A stretch of 64,000 nt of DNA from Anagrus nilaparvatae (taxonomy: Eukaryota > Arthropoda > Insecta > Hymenoptera > Mymaridae). The translations under genes were made by a program, and so were the position numbers. The notes below the pieces were generated by a model that saw nothing but the letters and a program-made list of their open reading frames with translations, did not search any database and was not told the DNA's origin. Position 1 is the stretch's first letter; each line of letters starts with the position of its first letter. The stretch is taken from the NCBI GenBank assembly GCA_022575985.1, contig JAKSXM010000007.1:39868501-39932500 (forward strand), in the 5' to 3' direction. Positions 12,301 to 24,634 of the stretch are shown piece after piece.

Positions 12301-13610
12301 AAAAATAAAATAAAATGTGCAATAAAAATATATAAATGTAAAAAATTAGGCAAAACTTCTAATTTTATTAAAAATTATTTATTTTTTTTTTTAAAGAAAA
12401 AACTACCCTTAATATCCTTTTAACAACCATTAAAGTACAAGTATCATAATATTTTATAATTTAATTGAATTTTTGATGATATTTTTAACATATTTTAACC
12501 CTTATGTGAACAGCAGATTGTCCGTGTACTTATTTCACCGAAAAGTTAAAATTTTCACTATTTATATTTATTTTTTTTCCCAGCCTCTAGGTCAATTATA
12601 AATATATAATTGACATTAACTTTCTGCCAACAGAATATTAAAAAAATTATTTTAAGTACTTTTTTAAAATTTAGTTAAAATATATACCTCTCTATCAAGG
12701 GCGAATCCAGAATTATTTTTCGGGAGGGTCACTTCATTACTTAAGGGGGGGGGGGTATGGTCTGAGATGCATTTTTCGGAAGAAAATTTTTAAGTATAAA
12801 TCTTGAAAATGTTATTTTGTAATGAGGGGGATATAAACAAAAATAATAATAATTATTTAAAATTTTTAAGATTTTTTTTTATCGATCTGGTAAAAGTAAG
12901 GTAAACGGACGAAGGTCTATATTGAAGAACAACTTTTTAGGAGTATCCAAAAAAAATTTTTATTAAAAAATATTGAAAATTGACCATTTTGTCATTAATT
13001 TTATTTTGAAGTTTTTAGTAAAAAATAAATTTGCGGTGAGACACATAGCTAATAGCTGCATCATATGAAGCAAAAAAACCTATAAGATTTTGCTGTTTAA
13101 TAAGTTTCTTGAGGTAGTGACGTCGAGTTTTTTTTATTTATTTCGATTATTGAATTTTGGTTTGAGTTTACACTCAAAAAAGTGTGTGTGTGCGTGTGTA
13201 AGTAAAATAATATGACTTTATGTTATTTAAATGGAGCTTTTTTTTACGTTTATTATCGATAAAATTGCTTGAAAAATATTTTTTTTGGCTACTTGACGTT
13301 AGATATCGTTTTTTATATATCTAAATAGTATTCTTCATTGGTTAGTAGCTTTTTAAAACATTTTGCAAGCTTTGTAAAAAATTAGAAAGCTAAAATGTCT
13401 AAATACTCATGTTATTTAAATGGGAAAATTGAGGTGCTTACAAACATGCATTTTGAAAAGCAAAATCCTTGGAGCTGGGGACTTTTTATGGCCAAAAGTT
13501 CACGAAAAAACCCAGGAGCAAAGTTTTCCTTAAAACTTCAATTTTAGGTTCACTCTAATATATGTGTTACATATGTATTACATGGATATTTAATTATTAT
13601 AATGTCTGTT
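12301..13610. other. No gene; G-tract at 12745-12755
   Basis: AT-rich. An 11-base G run sits in an otherwise ordinary repeat-like sentence (GGGCGAATCCAGAATTA just upstream). A (GT)n stretch occurs near 13181-13200. Confidence 0.45.
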
Positions 13611-14235
13611 TAACATTATATATAAATTTTAAAGTCAGTACCATTATAGCAAAGAGCGAAGGACACAACTTTAGAAATAGCGCAAAATAGCCACATGCGA
13701 TTTTCTTTGTGAATAAACGCGTATCACAAATCTGTTCTTGTGGCTAGTAAGAAAGTTTGTGTTTATAAAACAAAATTTTTTTTAGTTTTTTAGTTTTTAA
13801 ATGCAGTTTAGGAGCAATTGACATTTTTGTACCTGTTGAAACTAATAACGCCGTAGTCTCAAAATGGAAGAGCTGGCATTCCGAGTTGAATAGGTAAGTA
13901 TATTAGTAATTTTGTATTCTTTAAAAAATTTTTTTTAACGATTTTTTATATTTGAATTTAAATTGTACAAATTTAAAAAATTAAATTTTCAATTACTTAT
14001 AGTTTTGGTAGAAATGAACGAGATCAGTACTTAAATCACTATTCTCCTCATTTTCACCGAGTATTTGATCTATAAGTACCAATCTCTTTCATTTCTACCA
14101 AAACTATAAGTAATTAAAAATTTAATTATTTTAACTTGTACAATTTACATTCAAATATAAAAAATTGTTGACAAAAAAAAACTTTAAAGATCACAAAATT
14201 ACTCATATACTTACTATTAAACTCGGATCATGGCG

Positions 14236-14986
14236 GTAGGAGGACAAATGTTCCAAAAAAAATTTCCCAGTCCGTATTTCCCAAAAAGTTTATTTTCCCA
14301 TTAACACATTTTCCCAATAGTTAATTTATCCAATAAGCTATATTTTCCAAAAAATAATTTTTACAAAAAAAATTTTATCTACATACTGGAACTGCACAAA
14401 AAAGGCGAGAGCGAGTGCAGGGCTCGTTTGATTTTTAACCATGCTTATGGGGCTGGAGATTTAGTTGTGTTAAAAAAATGTAAGTTAGAAGACCATACTC
14501 ATGCACCAAACAGAGAAGAGGTTAATGCCTTAAAATCGACTGCCGGCATTAAGCGGGCAGCCGTTGATCATCCAGAGGTGATGACTGATTTTGAGTTAGG
14601 TATACTAAACGCCGTCCAGACAGTAGTTAAAACAGACGCAAAAGCTTGTTTCTTTCATCTCCGTCAGAATATTTATCGAAGGATTCAAAAGCGCTTAGAA
14701 ACCTCAATATATAATGTGGTTTCTAGATACGATAATTATGTAGAAGAAGGAGGCAATTTGCATTATCTGAAATCCATTGCTCATCACATTTCGTTTTAAT
14801 TGTGTATAAAAAATTTTTTTAAGTTTGTAAAATTTTTTGGGAAATAATAAAATATTTTTTGGAAGTTTTAATTTTTTTAAATATAATAATACGGGAAAAA
14901 AAAACTTTGAGAAATTTATGCTTTGGGAAAAAAGTCCTGGGAAAAATTAATTGGGAAATTTTTTTTGGAACTTTTGACCCCCAATC
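14236..14986 (+). mobile_element. Mutator-like (MULE) internal-deletion derivative
   Basis: TIRs share GTTCCAAAAAAAATTTCCC at both ends. Flanks repeat ATCATGGC (14227-14235 and 14987-14995, 8 of 9 matching), as expected for a 9-bp MULE duplication. Ends resemble those of the larger copy at 47297-49513 (left GGTAGG..., right ...CAATC), so the two belong to one family. The 751-bp body keeps only a fused remnant of the transposase. Confidence 0.8.
14404..14799 (+). pseudogene. MULE transposase remnant (FLYWCH tail fused to DDE tail)
   Basis: The frame opens with GESECRARL, the end of a FLYWCH zinc finger, followed by the His pair in EDHTHAPN. It then jumps to VMTDFELGILNA, which contains the second catalytic Asp of the MULE DDE core, and CFFHLRQNIYRRIQ. 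The C-terminal YVEEGGNLHYLKSIAHH matches the end of the copy at 49.2 kb. The first Asp block and the whole middle are missing, so it cannot transpose. It was probably produced by internal deletion of an autonomous element. No good start codon is visible. Confidence 0.8.
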
Positions 14987-15235
14987 ATCATGGCAACTCT
15001 TCCATTTTCAGACGACGACGTCACCAGCTTCTACAGTTAAAAAATTTTACACAATAACGCATGAAATTTTTAAGGTATCTAAAAAAAAACTTGTTTTATA
15101 AACACAATCATTTCTACTAGCCATAATAGCAGCTGATACGTGTTTATTCAAAAAAAAATCGCGCGCGGCTATTTTGCGCTATTTTTAAATTTGTATTATT
15201 CGCACTTTTCTATAATGATACTGAATATAAAATTT

Positions 15236-15290
15236 AAAAATAATACAAAACGAGCATTATAGTTTTTTATTTTAATTTTTTACACACATA

Positions 15291-15324
<34 letters not shown>

Positions 15325-15970
15325 TTATCTTATCTTATCTTACTGCTATATATCGCTCATTTTCATTTTTTTGCAAAAATAGTGTTACGTGGTCATATAT
15401 ACCGATTGAAGTAAGAATTCACAAATTTTTTTGTCTTAAAGTTTGTATTTCAAAAAGTTGTTGACCATACACCATAAATATTAACATAATTTTAAGTTGA
15501 AAAAAAATTTGTGGCTAAAATATGACAAAAAAGCCTTTACCGTTCCCCTAAAAAGCCTTTACCGTTCCTATTAAGAACTTGGTGTTTTAAGCAAAATAAG
15601 TGCATGGATTTTTATTTCCTTTTTTTTAAAGTTTGTATTTCACTTAATTTTAGATGTACAAACAGCTATTTAACCTTAAATTAATGTTTTAGATGCTATT
15701 TTAGTTTAAAATATGACCAAAAATTACTTATTTATTCACAAAAACATAAAAATACTTTTTTATACCTCAAGAAATAATCGGTTCAAAGCACAATAATAAA
15801 AATTTTTTAATTTTACTAAGTTTTTATTACAATAACAAGTTGATCATTTGATAAAAAAAATTTTTACTTTATGTTTTTTAAAAATTACAGCACTAAAACA
15901 AGATTTTTATATTATTTTTTTCAAATCTATTTTTTCAAAAAAAATGAAAATGAGCCATATATTTAAAAAC
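15236..15970. other. No gene; (TTATC)n microsatellite at ~15295-15342
   Basis: A run of about nine TTATC units sits in AT-rich sequence. The rest shows nothing recognisable. Confidence 0.6.
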
Positions 15971-15971
15971 T

Positions 15972-16950
15972 AGCTGCCTCCGGCTCGCTTTGCTCGTCCC
16001 GGCAGCCACCTGGGCGCAGCCTCCCTGGACCCCTGCATCATTGATTGTTTATCGTATTTTTAGCTATAGTACATAGTATTATGTACCCCACAGAGGATCA
16101 AACCTGTGCGTGGGCGATAATCATTAATTAATTAATTAATTAATATGCGGCTGCATCCGACTTTAAGATGTTAAACTGAAATCGCATTCACCCGAACATT
16201 ATTATTATAATGCCCGTGAAGCAGGGAAACTGCAGAAAACCTACTTCGAGATCATTTTTCTAAAGATATTTTGTTTTAGGTTACTCAATATTTTTTATAA
16301 CAACCTTTTTTTACCCGAAGTATTATCTAAAATTTACTGAATCATAAAAATTTTGGGCATATGAACCCAGATGGATAATTAGTGATGAGCAATACAAAGC
16401 TTCGCTACCCTTTAATAGGATCCGTAAGCAGTAGTTGTTTCTCTCGACTACCCGGTTTCTGCCTGATAATAGCTGTTCAAGCTTTTTTTAGTTACTATAT
16501 TCAGTTACTACATCAGTGGCTGATAAAAATTAGAAATATATATAATATTAGTCCTGAACTTTTATAATTTTCGAAAAATTATTATAACTTTTGACAGATC
16601 AAGCCGAACATCTTGAAAATTTAGGTGGATACGTAAAAAATATACCCGAATTTAATGAAATTCTTTTTGATAAATAAATTTTTCCTCGGTTTTCAGTTTT
16701 TTAGGTCTTTTTTAAAAATTTGATAAAAATTTTATTCTTGGAAATCCAGTTATTTCAACATAAAAAATTTTTGTCGTCATTAATCAAAACGAAACCTAGC
16801 CTATGTTTTGACCGGTAATTTTTGCCATCTTTTTCCGTAAACCCTGCGTCTCTAACTTTTATCGCTTTCTGGTTTATCCATTTCGGACAAACAAACAAAC
16901 AAACAAACAAACATACAAAATTAAAGATTTATATATATATATATAGGATA
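15972..16950 (+). mobile_element. Non-autonomous element sharing the Helitron 3' end
   Basis: Starts near a GC-rich block (CTGCCTCCGGCTCGCTTTGC). It ends in GCCTATGTTTTGACCGG, TTTTTGCCATCTTTTTCCG, an (AAAC)n run and ATTAAAGATTTATATATA. The last ~150 bp match the sequence that overlaps and follows the stop codon of the Helitron helicase at 24.6 kb, including its final codons. The body shows no transposase frame. I infer a Helitron-mobilised non-autonomous family; an RTE-like 3' tail is the main alternative. Confidence 0.55.
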
Positions 16951-17030
16951 GGATAGGATATAGATATAGATATAGGATAAGATATAGGATACGATATAGG
17001 ATAGGAAGGATAGGATTGGATATAAATTTG
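16889..17030. repeat. (AAAC)n, (TA)n and (GGATA)n microsatellites
   Basis: AAAC units (~16889-16915), then TA, then imperfect GGATA/GATATA units to about 17030. The same GGATATA tail occurs after the helicase copy at ~24740. Confidence 0.85.
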
Positions 17031-17930
17031 AAATCCAAAGTTTTTGCTAAAAAATATATGTAACTCTGGAAAGATCTAACACGTAAAAAGCAATTCTAAA
17101 TCATATAAAAACTTTTCTGATTACAAAAAAATTCCAAGTTTTTAAGTTAATTACGATTTTTTTGAAAATTTACGAAAACATCAAAAATGATCACATTTTT
17201 GAAAAAACGTTTTTTTGGCGACAAAAATGCCCCTGTGAAAATTATTTGATAAATTTTTATTATGAGGCCTTAAATTCTCCAGACCAAAAAATACCGAAAA
17301 ATTTGCATATCCAGTTAATAACACGAAGTTTAAATTATGAAATCACTAGCCGACTAACATGATTCATAATAGGTCTTGAAGTCTCTAAGTCTATAGAATA
17401 CCAAAATAGTACACGAGATATTAAGACTAAAATGCTATAAATTCTGTTCGTGCGGGAGAAACACGTCGATTCCATAAGAAACAAATTAATATCGGGATTA
17501 GAATTAGTCTCTCCAATACATTTTCAAATATTTTTCCGTAATCAATAATAATAATAACTTTACTGGGGACAGAACTAGGCTCTTGCATAATTATAAATGT
17601 GCAGTGAAATATGATTTTCTTAAGCAACAGAAACAAAAGTAAATGCAATACAGGGGGGGGGGGGGGGGCGGAAAAATATTTAATACCCGCGACAAAATGT
17701 TGCTCTTGTGCACACTCGTTAAGGTCACAGTGATCTCCGATTAGGTTCAAAATTTATATATAGGTTAGTTATAAGACCAACATGAACTGTATTGATTTTG
17801 AGCCAAATCGAAAATAAAGTACCGAAATTATTATCAATTTACGGGAATAACAGCGTTAAAAACACAAAATGTCGATTATAAGACATAAAACATGATAAAA
17901 TAAGCACTTTCAGGATGAAAATAATCATTC
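17031..17930. other. No gene recognised; G16 tract at 17653-17668
   Basis: A 16-base G run is the most unusual item. A 107-codon minus frame (17427-17750) runs through it as poly-proline and has no family signature. Confidence 0.45.
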
Positions 17931-18655
17931 CAGGTTGTAGCGGATACCCTGGAGGTATAATTTTCATTTTCCGCACAAATATATTTTCCGATTTTCCAAG
18001 ATGGCGGCCCGATAAATTTGAAAAAATGAACTTTTAATTTTACAAGGGGGTTTTTTAGGGCAGGAACAACAAATATGCGGTGGAAAATATTCGGTTTTTT
18101 AACCTAAAAAATTTTCCGATTTTCCAAGATGGCGGACCAAAAAACATGAAAAAATGAATTTTTGACATAAAACATGATAAAATAAGGACTTTTAAGATGA
18201 AAATAATCATTCTAGGTAGAAGAGGATACCCTGGAGGTATAATTTTTAATTTTCCACACAAATATATTTTCCGATTTCCCAAGATGGCGGACCAAGAAAC
18301 TTGAAAAATAAACTAAAATACCATTTTAACTTTACAAAGGAATTTTTTAGGGAAAAAAAAACGAATATTCGACAGAAAATATCCAGTTTTTTAACCTAAA
18401 AAATTTTCCGATTTAGCGGACCCGATTCTCCAAGATAGCGGACCAAGAAAATTGAAAAAATGAACTTTAAACTTTACAAAGGAGGTTTTTAGAACAAAAA
18501 AAACAAATATTCGATGAAAAATATTCAATTTTTTAACCTAAAAAATTTTTCGATTTTCCAAGATAACGAACCAAAAAACTTGAAAAAATGAACTTTTAAC
18601 TTTACATAGGGGTTTTTTAGGGCAAGAAAAACAAATATTCGGTAGAAAATATCAA
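17930..18655 (-). repeat. Satellite family S, inverted block (~6 units)
   Basis: Units of ~120 bp centred on CCGATTTTCCAAGATGGCGG and an (A/T)-rich half with AACTTTTAACTTTACA. It is the reverse complement of the units at 33.95-35.1 kb and 37.6-38.0 kb. Short open frames across it are periodic and not coding. Confidence 0.8.
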
Positions 18656-18848
18656 ATTATCATGTTATATATATCATACAAAATATCAAATAACAAAATA
18701 TCATATTCTGTTTAATTTTATGAATTATAAAATAATGAAAAGTCTATATAATTCCGAAAGTTTACTATTAGAGACCGCTAGCGTCGTGCTTTATTATGGT
18801 GATTGTAATTAAGTGTGTCCATAATTAATAATTAATTATTTCCCGATA

Positions 18849-19743
18849 CAGATCCAAATACTATTGATGATCAACAACGTAAAAAATTAATTCAAGAAAA
18901 TCCATTAATTGTCAGCTATTTTTTTAAAGAAAGAGTTAATAATTGTATGAAATATGTAATAAAACCATTATTTGAAGTATCCGACTTCTGGTATCGTTGG
19001 GATTGGCAATTTAGAGGATCACCACATATTCATGGAATTTTATGGTTTTCAAACGCGCCATTATTTAATAATAAAATTCAGAAGAAAGAGAAAAACTTTG
19101 CCGTTACTTCGAAGATTTTTGTTTTGCAATAAATCCTAAACATGATGTAGGAATTAATCATCCTGCACGTCAAAATTTTTCTGACATTCCAACAGATAAT
19201 CTGGAAAATGATTTAATTAATTTATTAAATAGATTACAACGTCTTACGATGCATGGTAAATACTGTATGAGATACAAATATAAAAGCACAATTTTAAAAT
19301 GCCGTTTTAATTTCCCTCAACAAGAAAGGAAAGAAAGCATTATTGATGATTTAGACGGATATTTACGATATCATCCTAAACGAAATGATCCACTCATACA
19401 AAGATACAATCCAATCATAACATCTATTTGAAGGGCAAATACTGATTTTTCGCCGATTGCATCAGAAGAATCTATTTATTATTATATTGCTAAATATGCA
19501 TCCAAAAGTGAAAAAATCTCAAATGATTTACAACAGTGTTTACTGAATATTTGTGCATCCATGTCAGATTCACTATTAGCAAAATCAGCAATTCAAAAAT
19601 TATTCATTTCTACATTACATGAAAAAGACTACAGTGCTCAAGAAGTAGTGCATTTGTTAATGAGTTGGCCTCTATATCCCAGTTCACGGAGTTACGTCAA
19701 TTTAATAATTCAAGATGACGATTGGATACAAATAAAGGTGAAT
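18849..19743 (+). pseudogene. Helitron Rep (HUH) domain, copy 1, broken
   Basis: Helitron RepHel proteins nick and replicate single strands during rolling-circle transposition. Here the conserved QFRGSPHIHGILW carries the HUH metal-binding His pair (near 19030), and YYYIAKYASK (19475-19505) carries the catalytic Tyr region. Between them lies INHPARQNFSDIP. The coding path is broken by a frameshift near 19080 and by a TGA at ~19429, probably an old Trp codon. The 5' part of the protein is absent; the copy starts at DPNTIDDQQ, just upstream of the Rep motifs. The frame runs into the 3.0 kb insertion at 19748 and resumes at 22768. Confidence 0.88.
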
Positions 19744-20709
19744 ATATAATTCCTTACCAATAATATAAATAACAATTTTACTAATTATTTAAACATCTTA
19801 AAAAATAAAATGAACCTACGTAATTAAACAATACTTATTTGATGGAACTGTAACTTATAATTATATTTTAAATTTAGACATAATAAATTCATTTTAATTA
19901 ATTTAAATAACTTATATACAGTAATTTAACGATTTACAAATCATCGACTCATGTAACTTCAAAGTTAAAAACTTGAATTTAGAACATAAAATTTTTTTAT
20001 AATCTCTTCTTTTTTATTTATTTTAAATAATATTTTCAATAAGACAAAGCTATTTATACTATACAACTTATTCTTAATCTCAACTAATGTATTAGTTGTA
20101 TTAACTTCTTTTCGTCACTAAATTCAACATTTTCCTTTTTCATATTCATATTTTTTAACACACGTAAATAATTAAACAAATTAAAATTTACAAATTAAAA
20201 TTTCTTTGCCAGCGTCCAAAGATAAACTAAACTTTTATATTTATTCAAAACTATACAATATTATAATTATATAATTTAAAATCAAAACAATGTATAAACC
20301 TATCTATTTGTTTACAAATTTAAAAATAATAAATAAAAATTTTGAGCGTCGATACTTTTATTCAAAATAATGTTAAATAACTAAATTAAATAATTCAGAT
20401 TATATTATTTACTTTCACGGCCTTGAAAATTGAATTATTTAAATTCACGGGTGCCTACCTGTGATTATATATGAACCCTAGGGAAAGTAAATAATTCAAC
20501 TTTATTTTACTTTCTTATTTAAACTCACGGCTCACGATTGTGATTATATATAACCACTAGGGATTATATATAACACCGAATTATATACTTTCACGCTAAC
20601 ATATGCATGAAATGAAATGAAAAATAATATTTTTTAAAATTAATATTATTTGTTTAAATTTAATAAGAAAATTTATTAAAATCAATTAAACTTATAAATC
20701 TTGACTTTT

Positions 20710-21674
20710 CTATATGGATAAATTTAAATGAAGTGAGTGCGATTTGTATGGTCGGGTTTCACAACTGCCCCAAAATATTTTTAACTGTCGTAAAAAATAT
20801 AAGAAAAATGAGTCATAAATTTTTTTATTATCGCTGTAAAAAACTCACATTAGCATGAAAAATTTAAAGGATATATCTTTTCATGTTTTTAAGAGCGTTT
20901 ATGTTAAAACAGCGAAAAACAATGAAATAATAAAGAATTTTCTGATTAATTTTGAATAATTTGTATAATTTATAAATAAAAAAATTCATTAAAAAATGAT
21001 ATATTTTAATCTTTCAATATAAAATTTTGCTGTTTTAACATAAACGCTCTTAAAAACATGAAAAGATATATTCTTATGTAAAATTTCCCGCGGAATCCAA
21101 ATTTTTGGTCAGATTTTTAATTGCTCACGTGACTTGACGGGAAATTTGAAATTTGTAAAAAAGGATTTTTTGAAAGCGGCTATTTTTTTATCTAGAGCTC
21201 CCAAAAAGTAGTGTCCCATCGAAATTTTTTTTTCGCTAAAAAATATAAAGTTTAAGAAAAATTTTAAACATGGTTAGAAAATTTTTCACTAATAAGCATT
21301 TGAGAAATCGAATTTTGAAAAAAACAGCCTATCTTAGTGATTCCTCGCGCATGCGCTACTCAAAAAAAATTTTTTGACCCCAGAATCGGATAGCCAGGGA
21401 AATTTCCTATCTGGACCTAAAAAGAAAAAATATTTCATGCTAATGTGAGTTTTTTACAGCAATAATAAAAAAAATTATGACTCATTTTTTTTAAATTTTT
21501 TACAACAGTCAAAAACACTAAAATAGCTGCCAAAAATCGAGATTTTGCTCTGGGAGGCTAAAAATTGGGCTATTAACATATTTTTGGTAGTACTTTCAGA
21601 AAAAAACACTTTGGGGCAGTTTTGAAGACACGACCTTACAAATCGCACTCACTACATTTAAATTTACCCATATA
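20710..21674. mobile_element. Foldback/TIR element, ~965 bp
   Basis: The first and last ~190 bases are inverse copies, with landmarks AGTGAGTGCGATTTGTA, ACTGCCCCAAA and ACTCACATTAGCATGAAA. A second inner pair of arms occurs around 20880-21065. Flanks carry TGACTTT on both sides (7 bp). Non-coding. Confidence 0.75.
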
Positions 21675-22011
21675 TGACTTTATATTTTTACTCTAGGCTT
21701 AATTTTTTATTTAATTATTTTTTATTTTTATTTTAATGCAATATAAAAGGATTTATAACAAACTTATCTATAAGTATTCATTTTTATAAATTTAAATTCA
21801 ATTACTATCATAATATTTAATTTTACTTATAATATCAATAATGTACATACAACTCAACTAGAATTTTTTTTTATTTTTTCAATTTGCGAACGAATTTTCG
21901 ATTCCAAATTATTCGTAAATCGAGAAACAATTTTACGCTTTTTATTTTATTTTTCTATTTGCCAGATAGACGCTTTAGCCAACTAAGCTACGGCACGAGA
22001 CGACACTCGAT

Positions 22012-22328
22012 GATCACGAGTTCGATTCTCGTTGGCACTGATGAGACATTTATTTTTTCTCAAAGATTTTTTTCTTAACATCTAAGAAACAAAATAAAAA
22101 TTAAATTAAAAATTTATTTTTAATTTAGAAAAATTTATTAAACTGCTGTTAATGCGATACACGCTATGGGCGACTCATTAACAATAAAGCAGTTTAAATA
22201 TTATTCATCAATTACATTCATTTGTATTGATAAATAATAATAATAGTCCGTAAAGACCGATAAAAGTAAATACTATTTATCATATTTCAATTATCATCGG
22301 ACGATAAAATATTATTCTAATAATATAT
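22012..22328 (+). repeat. Direct repeat, unit 1 (317 bp)
   Basis: Nearly identical to 22451-22767 at a constant offset of 439 bp. Each unit starts GATCACGAGTTCGATTCTCG, the T-arm of a tRNA-like sequence, and ends at TAATATAT. In unit 1 the matching 5' half of the tRNA-like head (21958-22010) is inverted. Confidence 0.9.
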
Positions 22329-22405
22329 AATTTCTGGCACTTGGTCGAATAGTTGCCTTCTTTGAGAGAGAATAAATGTATCATTGGTATCATCGAGTGT
22401 CGTCT

Positions 22406-22478
22406 CGTGCCGTAGCTTAGTTGGCTAAAGCGTCTATCCGGCAAATAGAAGATCACGAGTTCGATTCTCGTTGGCACT
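22406..22478 (+). tRNA. tRNA-like cloverleaf (SINE head or tRNA pseudogene), anticodon position GGC
   Basis: A 73-base stretch folds as a tRNA: acceptor CGTGCCG/TGGCACT (first pair mismatched), D stem GCTT/AAGC, anticodon stem TCTAT/ATAGA with loop CCGGCAA, T stem ACGAG/CTCGT with loop TTCGATT. The A box TAGCTTAGTTGG is canonical. Position 33 is C instead of U, which argues against a working tRNA. It heads a repeated unit (22451-22767), so a tRNA-derived SINE is the likelier reading. Confidence 0.4.
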
Positions 22479-22767
22479 GATGAGACATTTATTTTTTCTC
22501 AAAGATTTTTTTCTTAACATCTAAGAAACAAAATAAAAATTAAATTAAAAATTTATTTTTAATTTAGAAAAATTTATTAAACTGCTGTTAATGCGATAAA
22601 CGCTATGGGCGACTCATTAACAATAAAGCATTTTAAATATTATTCATCAATTACATTCATTTGTATTGATAAATAATAATAATAGTCCGTAAAGACCGAT
22701 AAAAGTAAATACTATTTATCATATTTCAATTATCATCGGACGATAAAATATTATTCTAATAATATAT
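22451..22767 (+). repeat. Direct repeat, unit 2 (317 bp), with intact tRNA-like head upstream
   Basis: Second copy of the 22012-22328 unit. Just upstream, 22350-22390 carries an inverted copy of the unit's first bases (TTTGAGAGAGAATAAATG against CATTTATTTTTTCTCAAA), so this locus has been rearranged more than once. Confidence 0.88.
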
Positions 22768-23030
22768 TAACGTTATTAAATTTCGCTAAAAATTATACAA
22801 TTGTCAAGAACAAATTTACAAAACGACGAAAAGAAAACATTGTTAGAATTTTTCCGAAATTTAAAATAACTAATAATGAAATTGAAGATGAAAAATTTTA
22901 TAAACAGCAATGTATTTTAAACATACCATTTATAAATGATTATAATGATATTCTTCAATCATATGAAAATATAAATAAATGGAAGAAAATTTGCGAAACA
23001 TTAAATATAATTATTTATATTTGAAAACAT
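22768..23030 (+). pseudogene. Helitron linker region between Rep and helicase, copy 1
   Basis: The frame continues the Rep part after the insertion: TLLNFAKNYTIVKNK, then ENIVRIFPKF and FYKQQCILNIPF. This is the segment typical of Helitron proteins between the Rep domain and the Pif1 helicase. It breaks at a stop near 23022, and the next frame starts within a few bases. Confidence 0.8.
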
Positions 23031-24634
23031 AGGTTTAAACGAATTCACTGAGAATGATGAAATTTCAGAAGAAATAAATGATGATAACATAAAAAATGCA
23101 TTTGAGTTTCTATCAGGATTCCAAAATAACAATTTAGAAAGAGATTTAGGAAAAAGAGCGATAGATTTATGTTATAACTGGAATATGCCTATTGAAAACA
23201 AACCAACTGAATTAGAAGTGCATTCTTTTCTGAATACCTACAAATCTCAACAAGAAAAGAAAATATATAAACAAAATACAGAATCTAAAATATCGTTTAC
23301 AGATGACCAACAACAAATATTAAACTTGTTAGATACTCAAATAACCAGAATACAAAACGGTACTATGACAGAAAATAGTATAAAAAGAGTTATAATACAA
23401 GGCAAAGCTGGTTCTGGTAAAAGCACAATAATCAAAGAAATGGTTAAGAGGATTACATCAATTTTCGGAGAAGATTCGGTTAAAGTAGCGGCGTCAACAG
23501 GTATGGCATCAGTTAACATAGATGGACTAACATTACATTATTTTCTACGATTACCTTTAAATTACAAGTTATTTTCTAAATTAGAAAATCAAAATGCAAA
23601 AAAATTTCAAACGGATAGATGAAATGTCTTTGATCGGTTTAAGAACGTTATTTCAGATAGAATCACGATGTCGAGAAATACATGCTAATGAAATTGACGA
23701 ACCTTTTGGCGGAATCATAATTTACTTACTTGGAGATTATAATCAATTGACACCGATTGGAGACACAGCAGTATTTAGTGAGAAAAAACTAACAGACAAT
23801 TTACAAACACAAGGAAGAATAATTTTTAAACAATTCCAAAAGTATTATTGTCTCCAAAACGCACACAGACAAAAGGGTAATCATACCCCTTACTCACAAT
23901 TGCTAGATGAAATAGCAAATGCTGAACTGTCTGAACAAAATTATAACTTATTATATAACCGAACAGAAACCGTTATCCCCAAAGAAGAATTAAACAATTT
24001 TAAAAACGCAATTTATTTATATCCAACGTGTGCACAAGTTAAAACACATAATGAAACATTTTTGAAAAATACGGGACATCCAGTTGCACGCATAGTTTCA
24101 ATAAACACACCCAATATTGCCATGCTTTGCTCGGACGAAAAAGCAACAGGATTACAGAATATATTATACTTGTCAAAAGACTGTAGAATAATGTTACGTA
24201 CAAATTTATGGGTAGCAGGTGGATTAACAAATGGAAGCTTAGGATACATACGGGAAATAATATATGCTGATAATGAATCACCACCACAATTACCTCAAGT
24301 ATTAATGGTTGAATTTGACAATAACAAAGGACCATTTTTGTATAAAAATTATTTCCCAATTATTCCCGTGGAAAGAACTTGGAAACATAATAATATTTTA
24401 TGCAGTTGCACGCAATTTCCAGTAATGTTGTCATATGCTCTAACCATCCACAAGTCTCAAGGGCAGACGTTAGATAAAATTTTCTTACACATAGGAGACA
24501 CGGAAAGACAATTGGGAATTACATACGTCGGTTTGAGTCGAGTTAAATCAATTAATGATATAATTTTAATAAAAGGTTACAACAAATATCGTTTTGACAT
24601 TATCAATCGAAATAAGACCAAGCCTATGTTTTGA
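23031..24634 (+). pseudogene. Helitron Pif1-type helicase, copy 1 (one frameshift)
   Basis: SF1B helicase that unwinds DNA during Helitron transposition. Motif I is GKAGSGKST (~23402-23428) and Ia AASTGMASVNIDGLTLH. Motif II is IDEMSLIG (~23617-23640), III GDYNQLTPIGD, then LRTNLWVAGGLTNGSLG. The C-terminal motifs are SYALTIHKSQGQTLDKIF and YVGLSRVKSINDI. A single frameshift near 23595-23620, in an A-rich stretch, separates motifs I-Ia from II-VI; otherwise the domain is complete. The protein ends NKTKPMF at 24634. The likely original protein ran from Rep through here, so no separate start is expected. Confidence 0.92.

Larger units (their letters stand above)
13620..15235. mobile_element. 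Foldback element hosting a MULE derivative
   Basis: Arms of ~400 bp are inverse copies around a centre near 14050. The outer region (GAAATAGCGCAAAATAGCC) is matched by the complement near 15170-15190. The right arm is split by the element at 14236-14986; without it the foldback would be ~860 bp. Non-coding itself. Confidence 0.75.
19748..22767. mobile_element. 3.02 kb composite insertion in the Helitron, 7-bp TSD
   Basis: AATATAT occurs at 19741-19747 and 22761-22767. Removing the insert plus one copy joins the frame as VNIL then TLLNFAK, in phase. The insert contains AT-rich DNA, a ~75-bp tandem pair (20440-20580), a foldback (20710-21674) and a direct repeat with a tRNA-like head. No transposase frame is visible in it. 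Confidence 0.75.

Noticed and set aside
17427..17750. 107-codon minus frame with a proline run
   Set aside because: The prolines come from a G16 tract; no family signature.
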